In this document: piece by piece, positions 1-8,122 of the stretch
How positions within the stretch are numbered: position 1 is the stretch's first letter
Layout of the letters: every line of letters begins with the position of its first letter
Source of the DNA: Shinella sp. XGS7
GTDB lineage: Bacteria; Pseudomonadota; Gammaproteobacteria; Burkholderiales; Burkholderiaceae_C
Assembly (NCBI RefSeq): GCF_020535565.1
Contig: NZ_CP084758.1
Span: 3,299,001 to 3,363,000, forward strand
Length of the DNA: 64,000 nucleotides
Direction of reading: 5' to 3'
Position numbers and translations under genes: made by a program
Notes under the pieces: model-generated
Database searches by the model: none
Told to the model about the DNA's origin: nothing
Seen by the model: only the letters and a program-made list of their open reading frames with translations

Positions 1-837
1 GGGTCCGCCCGCGGTGGAGGCGATGATCTGTACCGGCAGGTCGGCCAGGGCATCCAGCGCCATCTGAAGCAGGCTGGCCTGGCCGGAGCTGCCGAGCGTC
101 AGGTAGACCACGGGAGGATCCGGGCGTAGCTCATCCCACCAGGGTGGCACGGCGTCGTGCGGGCTCCACAGCACCGATCCGATGAAGCTGTGTGTTGGCG
201 GAAGCGGCCGCATCGGGAACAGCTCGGGCAGGTCGGGGTAGAGGTTGTAGTCGGCGTCGGTATAGGCGCGCGCCAGGTGATTGCCGACGGACTCCAGCCC
301 GTTCTCCCGCCGCAGGCGATTGATGCCGGCGCAGTGGCCGTTCATGGCCAGGGGGCCGAAGGTGCTGAACAGGGCTTGTGCGAGCGGAATGGGCAACCAG
401 CGGGTCAGGGGGAGCACCGGCACCGGCAGCGCCGGGCCGGCATAGAAGGGGCTCCAGTAGGCATTTGAGATGGCGGCGTAGGGGATGCCGGCCACCCGGG
501 CGCTCACGGCCAGAGAGAGGCGGAAGTCGCCGACGATCAGGTCGGGTTGGTAGTCCGTGATGACGCGCAGATCCTCGGCCATATAGGCCTTGAGCACCGC
601 GTAGTCGTGATGGGGGCGCCCCGTGGCCAGCGCGCTCAGGAACTGCTGGCTGCTGATGGTGTGGATGGCAATATTGCGCCAGTGCCCCGTCTCGAGAAAG
701 CGCGCATAGCGTGGGTCGCAGGCGATGGCGCATTCGTACTGCTGCGGCTTGAGCGCGCTGGCAAGGGCGATGGGCCGTGCCACATGGGCCAGCGTGACGG
801 CTTCGGCGAAGAAAAGAATGCGCTTGCGGCGCGTCAT
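1..837 (-). CDS. GT1-type (UDP-glycosyltransferase/MGT-like) glycosyltransferase, C-terminus beyond window
   Basis: The reading frame is open from an ATG at 837 leftward to base 1 (279 codons) with no stop, so the C-terminal half lies outside. It begins MTRRKRILFFAEAVTLAHVA, the Rossmann-like start of nucleotide-sugar-dependent glycosyltransferases that lack a signal peptide. Residues near 250 read VVYLTLGSSGQAS, the inter-domain 'LTLGS' strand typical of GT1/MGT enzymes that transfer sugar to small acceptors or lipids. The donor-binding PSPG-like box would be off the edge. It lies 74 bases downstream of prsT on the same strand and may be co-transcribed with it. The acceptor cannot be deduced. 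The family assignment is good; a role in exopolysaccharide synthesis is inferred from position only. Confidence 0.8.
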   Translation of the reverse strand, partial: MTRRKRILFFAEAVTLAHVARPIALASALKPQQYECAIACDPRYARFLETGHWRNIAIHTISSQQFLSALATGRPHHDYAVLKAYMAEDLRVITDYQPDLIVGDFRLSLAVSARVAGIPYAAISNAYWSPFYAGPALPVPVLPLTRWLPIPLAQALFSTFGPLAMNGHCAGINRLRRENGLESVGNHLARAYTDADYNLYPDLPELFPMRPLPPTHSFIGSVLWSPHDAVPPWWDELRPDPPVVYLTLGSSGQASLLQMALDALADLPVQIIASTAGGP

Positions 838-911
838 GGATGTGTCCGGGCTCGGCGTTGTCAGGCGCCGATTGTGGATCCTTGGGCGCCGCCGGGCTAG
901 CCGTGTTCCGG

Positions 912-3677
912 CTACAGCTGTTTGAGCAGCTGCTGCACTTCCTGCTCGGCACCGAAGGCGTCGCCCAGATTGCGCAACTTCTCCAGGTGCTGGCGGGCCT
1001 GGGTCTTGTCGCCGCTCTTGATCAGGATGCGCGCCAGCGTGAGCTCGAAGACAGGGGTGTCCGGCGCCATCTCGTGTGCCTTGCGGGCCTGCTCCAGGGC
1101 CTTGGGCAGATTGTTCTCGGCGGCCAGGGCCACGGCCCAGGTGTCGAGCACGGCCGGGCTGCTGGGGGAGAGTGCGGCCGCCTGTTCGGCCAGCTTGGCC
1201 GCACCCGGCTTGCCCTGGCGCAGCAGCACATTGGCCAGATTGTTCATGGCCAGCGAATCCTTGGGCTGCAGGGCCAGCACCTCCTTGTAACGGGCCTCGG
1301 CCACGGCATAGTTGCCGCCCAGCGCGGCTGCATCGCCCAGATAGGTCAGTATCGTGGTGTTCTTGGGGTGTTCGGCCAGCCAGGTTTCGATGAAGCGATC
1401 GGCCTCGGCCTTCTTGTCGGCCCGCAGCAAGGTGGTGTGCAGGCGGGTCACCAGCACATCGGAGCCGCCCCGCTTGATGCCTTCGCGATAGGCGCTCGCC
1501 GCCAGGTCCCAGCGCTTGAGCTCGAACTGGATGTCGCCTTCGTGGGCGAAGCCGAGCGGATCCTTGGGGTGGCGCTGCTGGTAGCTGCGTGTCAGATCCA
1601 GCGCCGCGCTGTGCTTCTTGGTCTGGCGCAACAGGGAGATCAGGTTCTTCTGGGCGATCAGCAGGTCCGGGCTGACCTCCAGGGCCTTGCGCAGGCTCTG
1701 GATGGCGGCTTCCAGCTGGCGGTTCAGGATCTGGGCGTCGGCCATGCGGACCAGGGGCTGAGGCGACTTGGGCTGCAGCAGGGCCTGCTTGCTGAAGGTG
1801 TTGATGGCCTGGTTGTAATCGCCCGACTCCATCTGGGCGCGACCCAGCGCGTCCAGGATGTCGCCATTGCCGGGGATGGCGGCGTTGGCCGATTGGGCCG
1901 CGTCGATGGCCGCCTTCACATCCTTGTTGGCCAGCAGATGGGCCACCAGCAGCAGCCGGGGGCCAGGCTCGGCGGGATTGAGCTTGATGGCCTGGTCCAG
2001 CAGCTGGCGCACCTGCTCCTTGGGGGCGCCGGTCTGGGCGCGCAGCTCGGCCACGGCAAGCATGGCGCGCAGATTGCTGGGGTCGGCTTCGAGCAGGCGC
2101 TCATAGCGCTTCAGGGCCGCGGGCAGTTCGCCGCGCTGCAGCTCCAGGCTGGCCAGGGCCGCCGCCGCCGGGAAGTACTTGGGGTCGCGCTCCAGCGCCC
2201 GCTCGAAACTCTTGCGCGCGGCGGCCTCGTCCTTGCGCAGCAGCTGGATGCGGCCGCGCATCTCCTCGGGCAGGGGCTTGTCGGGGATTTTCTTCTCGAG
2301 TGCGTCCACCGAGCTCAGGGCCTGATCGAATTGCTGACGGGCCAGCTGGGCGCTGATCAGGGCGACATCGGCCGAGGTGTCCTTGTCGGCGCTGGCGATA
2401 TTGCGCAACTCGTCCAGGGCTTCGGCCGTCTCGCCCTTGGACAGGCGGCTCAGCGCCAGGGCCGTGCGCACCTTGGTGTCGCTGGGGTCGACGCGCGAAG
2501 CCTCCTTGAACAGCGCTTCCGAGGCCTTGCCGTCCCCGTTTTGCAGATGGGCTTGGGCGGCGAGGGAGAGCATGCCAGCGTCGGGCTTGCCGCCCTCCAG
2601 AATGGGCTTCAGCGTGGCCAGCGCCTTCTGGGGCTGGCCGGTGCGCAGCTGCACCTGTGCCAGCTGACGCCGGCCTTCAATGAGGTCCGGGCCCAGCTGC
2701 AAGGCCTTGGTCAGATAGGTCTCGGCCTGCAGCAGTGAGCCGTTCTGGGCCTCGATGGCCCCCGCCAGCTGCAGCACCCGCGGGGTTTCGCCACCGCGGC
2801 TGAGCAGCTGCAGCACGGTTTCCTTGGCGCTCTTGAGGTCGCCCTCCTGGTAGGCCAGCTGGGCCTGTAGAAAACGGGTCTGCGGATTGCCGGGGTGGCT
2901 CTTCTTGAGCTGCTCCACCTGCTCGCGGGCGGCCTTGTAGTCCTTCTGCAGCATGGCGATGGAGAACAGGGCCGAGCGCGCCAGCAGATGGTTGCTCTGG
3001 GCCGCCAGAGCCTGCTGATAGCCCTGAGTGGCGCCGGGAATGTCGCGCAGGGTCAGCAGCTTGATGTCGGCCTTGAGCATCAGGGCCTCGATATTCCTGG
3101 GCTCGCGGCTCAGGACCTGCTCGATGGTGTCCAGGCTGGCTTGCGGGCTCTCGGGGCTGTTCATGCGCGCCTGCACCAGCAGGGCGGCCGAATGCTGGGG
3201 GTAGTCCTTGAGCACCGCCTGCAGCAGGGCCTGGGCCTTGTCCTTGTTGCCTTCGCGGGCCTGGGCGCGCGCCAGGGTGCTGCGCAGCGCGGCCATGGCT
3301 TCGGGCTGATCCAGGGACTTGTCGCCATAGATCTCGATCACGCGGCCGGGCGGCAGCACTTCGAGGCTGGCCCTTGCCTGCAGGGGAATCAGTTCGGCGG
3401 CCGGGTACTTGAGATCCTGGGCCTTTTGCAGCTCGATGATGGCGCCGGCGTACTCGCCCTTGCCGTAGAGCGCACGGCCCATCAGGAAGCGGGCTTCGGC
3501 CGAGGAGGGGTTCTTCTGCAGGGCGTTCTTGTATTCGATCAGGGCCGCGCTGAGGTCACCTTTGTCCGACAGGGCCTTGCCGGAAGCGATCAGATCCTGC
3601 TCGCTCTTGCTCCAGCAGCCTGCCAGCAGGGTCGCGCACAGCAGCAGGCTCACGGGGGCCCGGGAAATGTCTCTCAT
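912..3677 (-). CDS. prsT: XrtA/PEP-CTERM system TPR-repeat lipoprotein PrsT
   Basis: This 921-residue protein starts with a short signal peptide ending in a lipobox (LLAGC, Cys about residue 21), so it should be a lipoprotein. The rest is almost entirely tandem TPR units, with repeated 'LAxxxLxxGxxxxAxxxLxxxLxxxP' patterns starting at about residue 30 and running to the end. Length and architecture match PrsT (TIGR02917 type, about 900 residues), a marker of exosortase A exopolysaccharide loci. It probably acts as a periplasmic or outer-membrane scaffold for export; its exact role is not established. It is divergent from the flavin oxidase at 3918 and followed by the partial glycosyltransferase. 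The +strand of this gene also carries a 632-codon open frame that is only a high-GC shadow. Confidence 0.92.
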   Translation of the reverse strand: MRDISRAPVSLLLCATLLAGCWSKSEQDLIASGKALSDKGDLSAALIEYKNALQKNPSSAEARFLMGRALYGKGEYAGAIIELQKAQDLKYPAAELIPLQARASLEVLPPGRVIEIYGDKSLDQPEAMAALRSTLARAQAREGNKDKAQALLQAVLKDYPQHSAALLVQARMNSPESPQASLDTIEQVLSREPRNIEALMLKADIKLLTLRDIPGATQGYQQALAAQSNHLLARSALFSIAMLQKDYKAAREQVEQLKKSHPGNPQTRFLQAQLAYQEGDLKSAKETVLQLLSRGGETPRVLQLAGAIEAQNGSLLQAETYLTKALQLGPDLIEGRRQLAQVQLRTGQPQKALATLKPILEGGKPDAGMLSLAAQAHLQNGDGKASEALFKEASRVDPSDTKVRTALALSRLSKGETAEALDELRNIASADKDTSADVALISAQLARQQFDQALSSVDALEKKIPDKPLPEEMRGRIQLLRKDEAAARKSFERALERDPKYFPAAAALASLELQRGELPAALKRYERLLEADPSNLRAMLAVAELRAQTGAPKEQVRQLLDQAIKLNPAEPGPRLLLVAHLLANKDVKAAIDAAQSANAAIPGNGDILDALGRAQMESGDYNQAINTFSKQALLQPKSPQPLVRMADAQILNRQLEAAIQSLRKALEVSPDLLIAQKNLISLLRQTKKHSAALDLTRSYQQRHPKDPLGFAHEGDIQFELKRWDLAASAYREGIKRGGSDVLVTRLHTTLLRADKKAEADRFIETWLAEHPKNTTILTYLGDAAALGGNYAVAEARYKEVLALQPKDSLAMNNLANVLLRQGKPGAAKLAEQAAALSPSSPAVLDTWAVALAAENNLPKALEQARKAHEMAPDTPVFELTLARILIKSGDKTQARQHLEKLRNLGDAFGAEQEVQQLLKQL

Positions 3678-3812
3678 CGAATCGCTCCGCTCAACAGATG
3701 CCGGCCTGGGCCGGGTGGCGACTGCTCAGTGCCTCGGGGCGCTGGTCGCTTCAGGGAAGAATCGGGCGATTGTGCCCAGATGTGCGGGCCCTGAATCCCC
3801 CTATCGTCTGCA

Positions 3813-3837
3813 CTCCCCCCGCGAATGGTGGGGGGAG
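3813..3837. repeat. 8-bp perfect inverted repeat in the prsT/oxidase divergent intergenic region
   Basis: CTCCCCCC at 3813-3820 pairs with GGGGGGAG at 3830-3837 around a 9-base loop. It lies in the 240-base gap (3678-3917) between the divergent prsT and oxidase genes. No U-tract follows, so a terminator is unlikely; an operator or a chance G/C run are the alternatives. I found no convincing sigma-70 promoter in the gap. Confidence 0.35.
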
Positions 3838-3917
3838 CGGGTCTGAGGATAGGTCAAGGCTCGGCAGGCGGGCTGACGGTAGCATTGCCTTACGGCATGG
3901 TGCACACAGGGTGGGAA

Positions 3918-5510
3918 ATGGTGGAACAAGACAATACCGGGAACGTGACGGCCTCGGCTCAGCCGGTGTCTCGCGTGCATCGTCCTCGCAGCGTGCGCGA
4001 GGTGGTGGAGCTGGTGCGCCAGGCGCGTGCCGAGGGTCGCAAGCTCTATCCGGTCTCCACCGGCATGAACTGGGGCTATGGTTCCCGCTCGCCCGTGCGG
4101 GCCGGCTGCGAGCTGGTGGATCTGTCGGGCATGGCGCGCATACGCAACGAGCCGGGCACGGCCCCGCAGGCGGACGAACCCGCGCTGCGGCCCTTCTCGG
4201 CGGCCAATCCGGTGGCGGTGGTGGAGCCCGGCGTGAGCCAGGGGCAGCTTTACGCGGCCTTGCAGCGCCACAGCCCCACGCTGAGCTTCAATGTCACGGG
4301 CTCGGCCGAGGCCAGCAGCCTGCTGGGCAATGCCCTGGATCGTGGCGTTGGCTACCTCGGCCCGCGGCGCGAGGATGTGTTCGGCCTGGAGGTGGTGACG
4401 GGGCAGGGCGAGGTCTTGCGAACGGGTTTCCGGCGCCTGGGGGATGACTCGGTGCTGGCCCATACCCATCCCTATGGACTGGGACCCCTGGTGGACGGGC
4501 TGTTTTTCCAGGGCAATTTCGGCATTGTGACCAGCGCCTGCTTCCGCCTGGTGCCGCGTCCACCCTGCCGGGTGGCCATCTCACTGGCCCTGCGCCGCAG
4601 CGAGGATCTGGCTGCGCTGATTGACACCTTGGCCGCGCTCAAGCGCGAGGGCGTGATGAGCTCGGTCACCCATATCGGCAACAAGGCCCGCACCCAGGCC
4701 AGCCTGATGAGCGGCATCGCGGGCTATCTGGCCGGGCATTGTGGGCTCGGCGGTGCGGCCCTGGATGCCCAGGCGGCCGAGGTGCTGAGGCGGGTGGCGC
4801 CCTATGAATGGGCCAGCCTGGGTGGGGTGGCGGGCACACGGGCACAGGTGCGTGCCGCGCTGGCCGAGGTGCGGGCGCGCCTGGGGCGTCTGGCGCGCAT
4901 CACGGTGGTGGATGATGCCAAGCTGGATCTGGGCTACCGGCTGCTGCACCCCCTGCGCTTCCTGCCCTTCGCCCGGGCCAACGCGGCGGCGATCGCGGCC
5001 ATCCGGCCCCTGCATGGCCTGGCCTCGGGGGAGCCTACCGATGCGGCCATCGACAACCTCAGCTGGCGTTTTGGCGCGGCCGGGCGTCCCGCGGCGGAAC
5101 TGGACCAGACGGACTGCGGGCTGATCTTCGTCAATCCGGCCCTGCCCATGGACGGCGCTTTTGCAGCGCGCGCCGTCGAGGCCATGCGGGTGGTGGCTGC
5201 CCGCTTTCAGCATGCGCTCTACCTGACGCTCAATATCGAGACGCCGACCTCCTTGGTGGCGGTGGCCAATCTGCTGTTCGACCGCCGCAGCGCCGAGGAA
5301 GTGGCGCGCGCCCAACGTTGCGCCCAGGCCCTGTACGAGTGCATCAGGGAACTGGGGCTGGAGGTCTACCGGGCGCGCGCCGACATGATGGAGACCGTGG
5401 TGCGGCCGGACGATCCCTTCTGGCAGCTGACCCGTTCGCTCAAGAGCAGTCTGGATCCGGACGATGTGATTGCCCCAGGACGTTACAACCTGCCGCTGCA
5501 CCCTGGGTGA
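3918..5510 (+). CDS. VAO/PCMH-family FAD-linked oxidase
   Basis: The predicted protein has 530 residues. The N-terminal half has the PCMH-type FAD-binding fold: 'YPVSTGMNWGYGS' near residue 50, then 'VEPGVSQGQLYAAL' and 'GNALDRGVGY' at about residues 100-145. The latter motif is characteristic of the vanillyl-alcohol oxidase / 4-cresol dehydrogenase group. The C-terminal half fits the substrate-binding cap of that family. No signal peptide or membrane segment is seen, so it should be cytoplasmic. The frame is open from an ATG at 3825, and ATGs at 3897 and 3918 are also possible. I chose 3918 because AGGGTGGGA lies just upstream and the conserved domain begins soon after. It is divergent from prsT and ends 282 bases before the export operon. 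Substrate unknown; a link to the polysaccharide is only positional. Confidence 0.82.
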   Translation: MVEQDNTGNVTASAQPVSRVHRPRSVREVVELVRQARAEGRKLYPVSTGMNWGYGSRSPVRAGCELVDLSGMARIRNEPGTAPQADEPALRPFSAANPVAVVEPGVSQGQLYAALQRHSPTLSFNVTGSAEASSLLGNALDRGVGYLGPRREDVFGLEVVTGQGEVLRTGFRRLGDDSVLAHTHPYGLGPLVDGLFFQGNFGIVTSACFRLVPRPPCRVAISLALRRSEDLAALIDTLAALKREGVMSSVTHIGNKARTQASLMSGIAGYLAGHCGLGGAALDAQAAEVLRRVAPYEWASLGGVAGTRAQVRAALAEVRARLGRLARITVVDDAKLDLGYRLLHPLRFLPFARANAAAIAAIRPLHGLASGEPTDAAIDNLSWRFGAAGRPAAELDQTDCGLIFVNPALPMDGAFAARAVEAMRVVAARFQHALYLTLNIETPTSLVAVANLLFDRRSAEEVARAQRCAQALYECIRELGLEVYRARADMMETVVRPDDPFWQLTRSLKSSLDPDDVIAPGRYNLPLHPG

Positions 5511-5674
5511 TCTCACCTACTCAAGGGATTCCCTGGGGGCTCATTTTTGGGGTGGAATGCCGCCCATTGATGTTTGGTGGGCCGAGTACCGGTCCGGGCA
5601 TTGAAATCGTGTGAAAGTCCGCAGCGCCGCCGGGTCCAGCCCTCAGTGTCGTCCGGGGTTTCGCCGATACGCTA

Positions 5675-5690
5675 TGGCATCATCCAAGCG
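5675..5690 (+). promoter_or_regulatory. possible sigma-54 (-24/-12) promoter of the export operon
   Basis: TGGCATCATCCAAGCG has GG and GC separated by exactly 10 bases, the sigma-54 spacing, with a good -24 element (TGGCAT) but a poor -12 element (AAGC rather than TTGC). It would place the start of transcription near 5701, about 90 bases before the TTG start of the export lipoprotein gene. XrtA loci are often controlled by the PrsK/PrsR pair, in which PrsR is a sigma-54 activator; neither gene is in this window. This is a weak single match. Confidence 0.25.
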
Positions 5691-5780
5691 GCTTGAGCTT
5701 TGCGCATGTCTTGTGATCGGGGTATGGCACAGACGGCGATGGTGGTCTGCGTGCATCCAAACGAATTTGTTGGAATCAAC

Positions 5781-5786
5781 AGAGGA
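5781..5786 (+). promoter_or_regulatory. ribosome binding site that fixes a TTG start
   Basis: AGAGGA lies 6 bases before a TTG at 5793. No ATG or GTG near the start of the export lipoprotein is followed by a usable signal peptide. Starting at this TTG gives a clean lipoprotein signal, so the site decides the start. A small hairpin (TGTTG/CAACA, 5768-5781) sits immediately upstream. Confidence 0.6.
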
Positions 5787-5792
5787 CGAGCT

Positions 5793-6430
5793 TTGAATAC
5801 CAGTATTGCCTTCATTCCCCGCGGTCTGCGTCTGGCCGCCCTGTGTCTGGTGGCCGGCGTGCTGGCCGGCTGCGCCGGTCTGACCGGCAACAAGCTGCCG
5901 CCCGCGCCGGTGTCGGCTTCCAACCAGGACTACAGCTATATCGTGGGGCCTGGCGACAATCTGAACATCATCGTCTGGCGCAATCCCGAGCTGTCGACCT
6001 CGGTGCCGGTGCGCCCCGATGGCAAGATCTCCACCCCCTGGTCGATGAAATCGTGGCCCAGGGCAAGAATTCGGTGGAAATTGCCCGCGATATTGAAAAG
6101 CAGCTCGGCAAATATGTGCGCGACCCCGTGGTGACGGTGATCGTGACCGCTTTTGTCGGCCCTTACAGCGAACAGATTCGTGTGGTGGGTGAGGCGGCCA
6201 AGCCCCAGTTCCTGCCTTACAAGCAGAAGATGACGCTGCTGGACGTGATGATTGCCGTGGGCGGTCTGACCGATTTCGCGGCCGGCAACCAGGCCACCAT
6301 CCTGCGCACGGCCGAGGGCAACAAGCAATATTCAGTGCGCCTGTCCGATCTGCTCAAGCGCGGCGATATCGCGGCCAATGTGGAAATGCGCCCCGGCGAC
6401 ATCCTGATCATTCCGCAGAGCTTCTTCTAA
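5793..6430 (+). pseudogene. XrtA-associated polysaccharide export lipoprotein (Wza/EpsE type), one-base frameshift
   Basis: Outer-membrane polysaccharide export protein of the Wza family. Reading from TTG 5793 gives a signal peptide with lipobox LAGC (Cys about residue 26). The export domain follows, with 'YIVGPGDNLNIIVWRNPELS' and 'VPVRPDGKISTP'. At the C5 run 6034-6038 the frame breaks. Reading resumes one frame back (CTG at 6038) as 'LVDEIVAQGKN', a SLBB-like region, and 'MRPGDILIIPQSFF' at the end. Restoring a sixth C gives a continuous protein of 212 residues, the normal size of the PEP-CTERM-associated subfamily. Both halves are well conserved, so the break is either very recent or a sequencing error in a homopolymer. 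It is the first gene of the long rightward operon, and its loss would block export. Confidence 0.85.
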
Positions 6431-6547
6431 CAGAACAAGAGCCGGGCGCCGTTGGCGGCGCCGCTGTCGCACCCCGTGCCGTCAGGTACGCCGGGTGCTG
6501 TGTTCCCAAGGTGGGCCCCGAGGCCTGCCGAGCCTGAGCGTATCCCG

Positions 6548-8122
6548 ATGGATTCTCTGATAGCCCAGTTCCTCACCATTGCGCGCAGCATGTGGAAGTA
6601 CCGCTGGCCCGCGGTCCTGGTGTCCTGGGTGGCCGGCGCCATCGGTGCGGCCGTGGTCTTCATGATGCCCGACCGCTACGAGGCCAGCGCCCGCATCTTC
6701 GTGGACACCCAGTCCATCCTGAAGCCGCTGATGGCTGGCCTGACCGTGCAGCCCAATGTGGAGCAGCAGGTGGTGATGCTCAGCCGCACCCTGATCAGCC
6801 GGCCCAATGTGGAGAAGCTGGTGCGCATGGCCGACCTGGATCTGAAGAGCCAGTCCAAGGCCCAGCAGGAAGCCCTGATCGATACGGTGACCAAGTCCCT
6901 GTCCATCCAGAGCACGGCCCGGGACAATCTCTACACCCTGGCCTACCGCGACAACGATCCCGAGACCGCCAAGCGTGTGGTCCAGTCTCTGGTATCCATC
7001 TTTGTGGAATCCAGCCTGGGGGCGAGCCGCAAGGACTCGGCCACGGCGGCCACCTTCATCAACGAGCAGATCAAGAACTACGAGGCCAAGCTGGAAGAGG
7101 CCGAGGGGCGGCTCAAGGAGTTCCGGCTGCGCAATATCCAGAACATGTCCGGCGACGGCAAGGATTCGGCCGGCCGCCTGAGCGAGTTGAGTACCCAGCT
7201 TGAGAAAGCGCGCCTGGAGTTGCGCGAGGCCGAGAATGCCCGCGACGCGGCCAAGAAGCAGATCGATGCCGAGCGCAGCCGCGGTGGCGACAGCACCACC
7301 CAGAGTCTGATGCAGGAGTCCTCGCTGAGCGTGTCCACGCCCGAGATCGACTCGCGCCTGGATGCCCAGCGTCGCAATCTCGATGCCCTGCTGCAGCGCT
7401 ATACCGAGCAGCATCCCGACATCATCAGCGCTCGCAAGCTCATCAAGGATCTGGAGGAGCAAAAGCGCAAGGAAGTGGCCGAGCTGCGCAAGAACGCCAT
7501 GGCGGCGCCCCTGGCCAATGGCGGCAATCCGGTGCAGCAGGAGCTGGCCCGCATGCTGGCCGCGGCCGAGGTGCAGGTGGCGGCGCTGAAGGCGCGGGTG
7601 GGGGAGTATTCCAGCCGCTACGCGCAGGCGCTGGCCGCCGTCAAGACCTCGCCACAGCTGGAGGCCGAGGCCGCCCAGCTCAACCGCGACTACGCGATTC
7701 ACAAGAAGAACTACGAGGATCTGGTGGCCCGTCGCGAGTCGGCCACCATCTCCGGCGAACTGGATGTGGCCTCGGGTGTGGTGGACTTCCGCGTCATCGA
7801 CCCGCCGCGGGCCTCGCCCAAGCCGGTGGCGCCCAACCGCCTGCTGCTGCTGGGCGGCGCGCTGGCGGCGGCCATCGTGACCGGCTTGTTCACCGCTTTC
7901 GCGGCCAGCCAGCTGCGTCCGGTGTTCCACGACAGCAACGAGCTGCGCACGCGCACCGAGCTGCCCATCCTGGGCGTGGTCTCGCGTCTGGTCACGGCGG
8001 CGGACCGCCGCCGCGAGCGCCTGGACCTGCTGCGTTTCAGTGCCGCTTCGGGTGGCCTGGTGGGGGTGTACGCCCTGGGGCTGGTGGTGATGGCAATTCT
8101 GATTAGCAGACAGGCGGGTTGA
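6548..8122 (+). CDS. XrtA system polysaccharide chain-length determinant (GumC/Wzz family)
   Basis: Inner-membrane polysaccharide co-polymerase of 524 residues. The Wzz domain begins near the N-terminus with a transmembrane helix (about residues 20-40, 'WPAVLVSWVAGAIGAAVVF') followed by 'MMPDRYEASARIFVDTQSIL'. A long coiled-coil-rich periplasmic part (about 170-400) follows. A second membrane helix lies near residue 430 and another hydrophobic segment near the C-terminus. The kinase is encoded separately in the next gene. The open frame extends 32 codons upstream, but the family begins at MDSLIAQFL, so ATG 6548 is preferred. The stop TGA directly abuts the ATG of the kinase gene (8123), which implies translational coupling. 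Confidence 0.9.
   Translation: MDSLIAQFLTIARSMWKYRWPAVLVSWVAGAIGAAVVFMMPDRYEASARIFVDTQSILKPLMAGLTVQPNVEQQVVMLSRTLISRPNVEKLVRMADLDLKSQSKAQQEALIDTVTKSLSIQSTARDNLYTLAYRDNDPETAKRVVQSLVSIFVESSLGASRKDSATAATFINEQIKNYEAKLEEAEGRLKEFRLRNIQNMSGDGKDSAGRLSELSTQLEKARLELREAENARDAAKKQIDAERSRGGDSTTQSLMQESSLSVSTPEIDSRLDAQRRNLDALLQRYTEQHPDIISARKLIKDLEEQKRKEVAELRKNAMAAPLANGGNPVQQELARMLAAAEVQVAALKARVGEYSSRYAQALAAVKTSPQLEAEAAQLNRDYAIHKKNYEDLVARRESATISGELDVASGVVDFRVIDPPRASPKPVAPNRLLLLGGALAAAIVTGLFTAFAASQLRPVFHDSNELRTRTELPILGVVSRLVTAADRRRERLDLLRFSAASGGLVGVYALGLVVMAILISRQAG

Noticed and set aside
131-952. 273-codon minus-strand open frame near the left edge
   Set aside because: Its product is Arg/Pro/Ser-rich noise. 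The neighbouring minus frame starting at 837 gives a clear glycosyltransferase.
840-2738. 632-codon + strand open frame opposite prsT
   Set aside because: Antisense shadow; prsT carries a lipobox and TPRs on the minus strand.
6030-6042. Programmed ribosomal frameshift in the export gene
   Set aside because: The site ACC-CCC-TGG is not a standard slippery heptamer and no stimulatory hairpin is evident; homologues are read in one frame. A deletion or sequencing error is simpler.
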